A DNA stretch of 24,038 bases from Pelargonium cotyledonis (lineage: Eukaryota > Streptophyta > Magnoliopsida > Geraniales > Geraniaceae), in contig JAYMTA010000805.1 of the NCBI GenBank assembly GCA_036897625.1, positions 1 through 24,038 on the forward strand, read 5' to 3'. Under the pieces are notes generated by a model. That model saw only the letters and a program-made list of their open reading frames with translations, made no database searches and was not told the DNA's origin. A program made the position numbers and the translations under genes. Numbering within the stretch: the stretch's first letter is position 1; the number at the start of each line of letters is the position of its first letter. Shown here one piece after another: positions 22,201 to 24,038 of the stretch.

Positions 22201-24038
22201 AAGAAAAAGAAAAAAAAAACAAAAAAAAACAAAAAAACAAAAACTTAAATAAGCATCTCTCATGAATTAAATGTCCCTTTTAAGCGAACCCAACTACCCT
22301 AGACTTATGAAATTTTAAAAGTTTTAATAGGCATTAGGGTCGTTCTCTAATGTATTCTTAGTATAAAGATTATAGGCTTCTATTACATATACTTGAATAG
22401 AAATTAGTAAAAAAAAAAAATCTTTTGCATGGAATGAAGCATGATTTGAGGTTGATTACCAAATACAGTAGTATGAATGGTGCGCCATGGACTCTTAATG
22501 GCGCGGCGCTTTCCAGAAGGCACGCCTTTCTTGCGCCATTTTACGAGGCGCACGGCGGTGCAAATATCACGTGTCATATTCAAATTGGAATTTATTTTAG
22601 TTTTATTATTATTATAAAATAAAATAAAAGCTTAAAAGCTTACAGGCCTTTCAAGTTATTAGGGGAAATTAACATACAACAAATACATGCACTGCAGTGG
22701 AAACTTTCTATACTTTAGCCTATAGGTAGCACTTTCTACCCTCTAAAATTTCAATTTCAAATTCTTCATCCACAATTGCATGACCACAAAAATAACAGTT
22801 ATCGCAACAATAAAATAACTATAAATATCTTTAATGACGAGGATAAAAATAGAAACTTTACTTAAAGAGAATGAGAACTATGATATTTAGATTTAATACT
22901 CTTTCATGTGGTTTTAGTCTTTTAGAGGTCTCGTATAAGAATGTTGATTAAACACTTCAGAACTGTCAATTTTATCCTTTAACTCATCAAGATGATCTTT
23001 TTAGTATTGTAATCTATTAATTAAGCCTATAATATATTTTTTTATTGTTAGTACATACGCGTGTCTTATTTTCAAAATGTGTGTGTCATGCGTTGTGGCT
23101 CCAGGAGAGATTTGTGTCATTGTGTGCCTTCCACCAAGCCTTCAGCAACATAAATATTGGTGACATGGTTAATTTCAGACTAAGACTTCACACCAAGCAC
23201 TGCATTTTCATTCATACCCCTTTGGTTTGACATGAAAATATTAGACACTCTATGACCACTTGTCCAGCCAATTCTTCCATTTGGATGAAGTTTCAGACTG
23301 TCAATAATAGTTTTAAACAACAGTGATGCACTAAGAAACTCAGCCACAAGAAATTCAATAGTCACTCAATCCTTCACCGGGACGAAAAAAAGAGGGAAAA
23401 AAGGACCCTCAGAAACCCACTACAAAGTTAACTTGCAAACCACTGCTAGAGTTTTCCATCACATTAGAGCCTGCAAAGAAGTCACTCCAAGAAAGTAAGG
23501 AGTTCCCAGAACATAATGATTCTAAATATTACTTCCTACAGCTAACCGCACTTAAACAATAAAACGAATTGGTGCTCATACATTTAAGCTCTAATTGTTA
23601 TGCAAATTATACCAATTTTCTTAAATAGGCCCTCTACAACTGTAACAAACTAAGAGCATTGTTCAGCAGTAACTGCCTAATCACACTGAAACAGATCATC
23701 TCCATTAGCAACCTAAGAAAAACAGTTGGCCAAGAGTAGTTTGCTTACTAACCCAGCCGGAAACAAGCTAAGAGCATTGTCTAATGGCAACTGGCAACAA
23801 CAAGGACAGTACAATTTGCAATTCACGCGCATAAACACTCACACACTCTTGCATTATATTATTGTAAGTCCACATTCAATTGACAAGCATATCTTGTACG
23901 ATAAATCAAAATGAGATCTTTCTGAGACAGAAATACAGATACCAACCTAAGTATGCTTGTATAGCTTTCTGGAGTTCTGGGTACTTCTTCGCGGAACACT
24001 CCTTGAGCATAGACTCCAACGACCGAGTCACAAAACCC
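6281..24038 (-). CDS. BIG5: BIG5-like Sec7 ARF guanine-nucleotide exchange factor, 5' end cut off
   Basis: Large ARF-GEF that catalyses GDP/GTP exchange on ARF GTPases at trans-Golgi/early endosome membranes. In Arabidopsis BIG5 (BEN1, MIN7) acts in endocytic recycling and immunity and is targeted by the bacterial effector HopM1. Exons from the N-terminus (high to low): 24038-23947, 20898-20829, 20354-20108, 19574-19453, 19374-19316, 18722-18665, 18583-18499, 18407-18225, 18053-17995, 17899-17830, 17756-17688, 17293-17171, 17075-17022, 16928-16846, 16723-16627, 16528-16430, 16335-16135, 15993-15883, 15809-15625, 15090-14464, 14330-13913, 12829-12590, 12468-12345, 12232-12084, 10817-10461, 10060-9894, 9819-9536, 9286-9123, 8731-8618, 8316-8180, 8023-7711, 7255-7160, 6346-6281 (stop TAA). 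All phases fit and all borders are GT-AG. The visible 1773 residues match the family's usual length of about 1750. The BIG5 assignment over BIG1-4 rests on the N-terminus ([20 protein letters not shown]) and the C-terminal half. The start codon lies just past the window edge. Confidence 0.95.
6868..7097. mobile_element. foldback (MITE-like) element in the last intron
   Basis: The left end reads GGTCCGTTTGGATTC then TTTGATTTGAAAT. The right end, reverse-complemented, reads GGTTGTGTTTG then TTTGATTTGAAAT. The two form imperfect terminal inverted repeats of about 33 bp around a 160 bp AT-rich core with further internal palindromes. The GGTCCGTTTGG-type terminus is common on plant non-autonomous DNA elements. 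No clear target-site duplication is seen, so the superfamily and the exact borders are uncertain. Confidence 0.6.
7711..8731 (-). other. exons 29-31 of the BIG5-like gene: conserved C-terminal region
   Basis: Exon 29 (8731-8618) contains [20 protein letters not shown]. Exon 30 (8316-8180) contains [20 protein letters not shown] and RMRHIPADR. Exon 31 (8023-7711) begins [20 protein letters not shown] and ends ELRSPVIVK. This is the helical HDS-type C-terminal region of large ARF-GEFs. The middle of exon 31 (about residues 1640-1680) is a Ser/Glu-rich, weakly conserved insert. Confidence 0.9.
9123..9819 (-). other. exons 27-28: variable linker of the BIG5-like protein
   Basis: Exon 27 (9819-9536) starts with conserved [19 protein letters not shown], then becomes a Ser/Asp/Asn-rich, low-complexity stretch. 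Exon 28 (9286-9123) encodes [15 protein letters not shown] and [18 protein letters not shown]. Residues about 1400-1550 are therefore a probably disordered linker between two helical-repeat blocks, with serines that could be phosphorylated (inference). Confidence 0.85.
10093..10399. repeat. diverged tandem duplication of about 150 bp in an intron
   Basis: 10093-10252 and 10253-10399 align along their whole length. Shared blocks include ACATATT, CTTCAGAG, TATTTTCACA, AAATATACAAGTTCTT, ACAAGATGTGTCAACTTGG and GTTATCATC. Several substitutions and small gaps separate the copies. The duplication occupies most of the intron at 10061-10460. It shows no terminal repeats or coding potential. Confidence 0.88.
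10818..12083 (-). other. 1.27 kb intron 24, no gene seen
   Basis: AT-rich sequence with only short chance reading frames. A small hairpin (AATCTATG and CATAGATT around 11667-11688) is the only structure noticed. No recognisable transposon ends, tRNA or extra exon were found. Confidence 0.6.
12997..13190 (-). mobile_element. Au-type SINE with 13 bp target-site duplication
   Basis: The body (about 13010-13177) reads on the minus strand as a tRNA-like head, GTGGCGCAATGGTAAGG (A-box region, near 13168-13151) and CACGGGTTTGAGTTAGG (B-box region, near 13128-13111). A body with GACCCTTCCTACACCCATAA follows, with an end GGGAGCCTTGTGTACTAG then TGCCCTTTTA. This is the typical order and wording of plant Au SINEs. 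It is flanked by the direct repeat CAATTTGAATACA at 12997-13009 and 13178-13190, a target-site duplication. It lies in the intron at 12830-13912, in the same sense as the host transcript. Confidence 0.88.
13191..13912 (-). other. rest of intron 21, nothing recognised
   Basis: About 720 bases of non-coding sequence between the SINE and exon 21. Short plus-strand frames occur here but have no codon bias, splice logic or recognisable protein. No other repeat was identified. Confidence 0.55.
13913..14330 (-). other. exon 21: HDS1 region after Sec7
   Basis: A 418 nt exon. It encodes [53 protein letters not shown] and [15 protein letters not shown] (residues about 898-1037). These motifs are strongly conserved in the helical region just after Sec7 in large ARF-GEFs. 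Confidence 0.92.
14464..15993 (-). other. exons 18-20: catalytic Sec7 domain
   Basis: Exon 18 (15993-15883) starts [20 protein letters not shown]. Exon 19 (15809-15625) has [20 protein letters not shown], which contains the glutamic-finger Glu at about residue 675 needed for nucleotide release. Exon 20 (15090-14464) has [19 protein letters not shown], the hydrophobic ARF-binding groove, with NTDAHN at about 715-720. Sec7 spans residues about 591-775. The rest of exon 20 has [20 protein letters not shown] and then [20 protein letters not shown]. The catalytic residues are intact, so the enzyme should be active. Confidence 0.95.
15301..15480 (-). mobile_element. second, more diverged Au-type SINE
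   Basis: On the minus strand the head reads CTTGGCACAACGGTAAGG (15461-15444), then GTGACTTTAAGGTCCTGG and GTTCAAGTTAAGG as the B-box region. It ends with GAAGCTTTGTGCACTGC and TTTACCCTTT. A possible target duplication is CACATAGAAA on the left (about 15292-15301) and CACATAAGAAA on the right (about 15469-15479), with one indel. It lies in the intron at 15091-15624, in the same sense as the host gene, and is older-looking than the copy near 13100. Confidence 0.78.
16135..16928 (-). other. exons 14-17: HUS region with HUS box
   Basis: Exon 14 (16928-16846) encodes [19 protein letters not shown]. Exon 15 (16723-16627) has [19 protein letters not shown], whose NYDCD at about residues 476-480 is the HUS box that contacts the DCB domain in large ARF-GEFs. 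Exon 16 (16528-16430) starts [12 protein letters not shown]. Exon 17 (16335-16135) has [19 protein letters not shown] and a Glu/Lys-rich linker up to the Sec7 domain. Confidence 0.93.
18723..19315 (-). other. 593 bp intron 5, no gene seen
   Basis: AT-rich intron with only a short unsupported minus-strand reading frame. No mobile element, RNA gene or missing exon was recognised; the flanking exons join in phase without one. Confidence 0.6.
19762..19782. repeat. (CA)n microsatellite
   Basis: About ten CA units within intron 3 of the BIG5-like gene, a likely length-variable marker. Confidence 0.9.
20045..20093. repeat. (CAA)n microsatellite with CAG interruptions
   Basis: Sixteen or so CAA triplets with two CAG interruptions, ending 15 bases from the donor of exon 3. 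On the transcribed (minus) strand it is a (TTG)n run soon after the 5' splice site. Confidence 0.9.
20556..20580. repeat. (TA)n microsatellite
   Basis: About twelve TA units in the intron between exons 2 and 3, followed by a short ACACAC run. Confidence 0.9.
20829..20898 (-). other. exon 2 of the BIG5-like gene
   Basis: A 70 nt exon between CTTTCAG and GTCTAC encoding [20 protein letters not shown] and GDGS across the borders. It joins exon 1 (TTA G|AT AAT) and exon 3 (GGA AG|T TCA) in frame. The encoded linker between the N-terminal helix and the DCB domain is poorly conserved, so this is one of the less certain exons. Confidence 0.8.
21276..21755. repeat. pair of diverged repeats about 340 bp apart
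   Basis: 21276-21415 and 21616-21755 share blocks in the same order: GAGCTACAT/AAGCTACAT, GGGCTTCCGCTACTAAAA/TGGCTTCTACGACTAAAA, GTTTCGCTTGCACCTTTATA/GTTTCATTTGCACCTTTATA and GTGTGACTTTGTCACC/GTGGGACTTTGTCACC. Each is followed by a CTCAAGTGT-like motif (21427, 21498 and 21771). They look like old copies of one dispersed, probably non-autonomous, element; the family is not recognised. Confidence 0.7.
22200..22244. repeat. A-rich low-complexity tract
   Basis: Runs of A broken by single C or G bases, within the first intron. Could be an old retroposon tail, but no body was identified next to it. Confidence 0.8.
23947..24038 (-). other. first visible coding exon of the BIG5-like gene (start codon outside)
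   Basis: Encodes [20 protein letters not shown] followed by [10 protein letters not shown] and ends TTA G|GTTGGT. This amphipathic N-terminal helix is characteristic of the BIG5 branch rather than BIG1-4. No ATG suitable as start lies in frame before GFV in the window; related proteins have only a handful of residues before this point, so the start is probably within about 30 bases of the edge. Confidence 0.9.

Larger units (their letters stand above)
20899..23946 (-). other. 3.05 kb first visible intron of the BIG5-like gene
   Basis: By far the longest intron here. It contains a (TTTTC)n run at about 21174-21197, two related diverged repeats at 21276-21415 and 21616-21755, an A-rich tract at 22200-22240, and a short GC-rich palindromic block at 22479-22572. 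The rest is AT-rich and carries no convincing reading frame. Size and content point to repeated insertions. Confidence 0.8.

Noticed and set aside
22425..22622. Small plus-strand open frame with a GC-rich middle
   Set aside because: It spans the palindromic block, has no recognisable protein and lies on the opposite strand of an intron.
23640..23800. Repeated CTAAGAGCATTGT motif about 118 bp apart
   Set aside because: The similarity is short (about 20-35 bases) and has no further structure; it could be chance or a tiny duplication.
6281..24038. Pseudogene status of the BIG5-like gene
   Set aside because: All 33 exons join in phase with GT-AG borders, no stop or frameshift was met, and the glutamic finger and HUS box are intact.

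Overview
This is a piece of a flowering-plant nuclear genome, most likely a eudicot. It is AT-rich, its genes are split by many GT-AG introns, and the introns hold simple repeats, foldback elements and two tRNA-derived SINEs of the plant Au type. No bacterial, viral or organellar gene is seen. The species cannot be fixed from the sequence alone.

Two genes fill the window and converge tail to tail. The plus-strand gene (177-5652, eleven inferred coding exons, about 601 residues) encodes a plant DUF547 protein with an N-terminal coiled coil of the MIP1 leucine-zipper kind. The minus-strand gene (24038 down to 6281, 33 inferred coding exons, at least 1773 residues) encodes a large Sec7-domain ARF guanine-nucleotide exchange factor. 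It matches the plant BIG5 (BEN1/MIN7) branch best. Only its first few codons lie beyond the right edge. Every exon of this gene joins the next in frame with GT-AG borders, so it looks intact.

Layout: 1-176, GA-rich minisatellite and presumed 5' leader; 177-5652, DUF547 gene; 5653-6280, shared convergent 3' region; 6281-20898, exons 33 to 2 of the BIG5-like gene, with a foldback element in the last intron, a local duplication in the intron at 10061-10460 and SINEs in the introns at 12830-13912 and 15091-15624; 20899-23946, a 3 kb first intron with diverged repeats; 23947-24038, the 5'-most visible coding exon.

The two genes have no evident joint function; adjacency is probably incidental. I did not find a new multi-gene system. 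The points most worth checking are three stop-free introns whose length is a multiple of three in the BIG5-like gene, a pair of competing splice acceptors 36 nt apart, a mixed set of brefeldin-A-determining residues in the Sec7 domain, and the repeat history of the introns. All gene models here are by eye, from reading frames, splice borders and remembered family features; no alignment was run.
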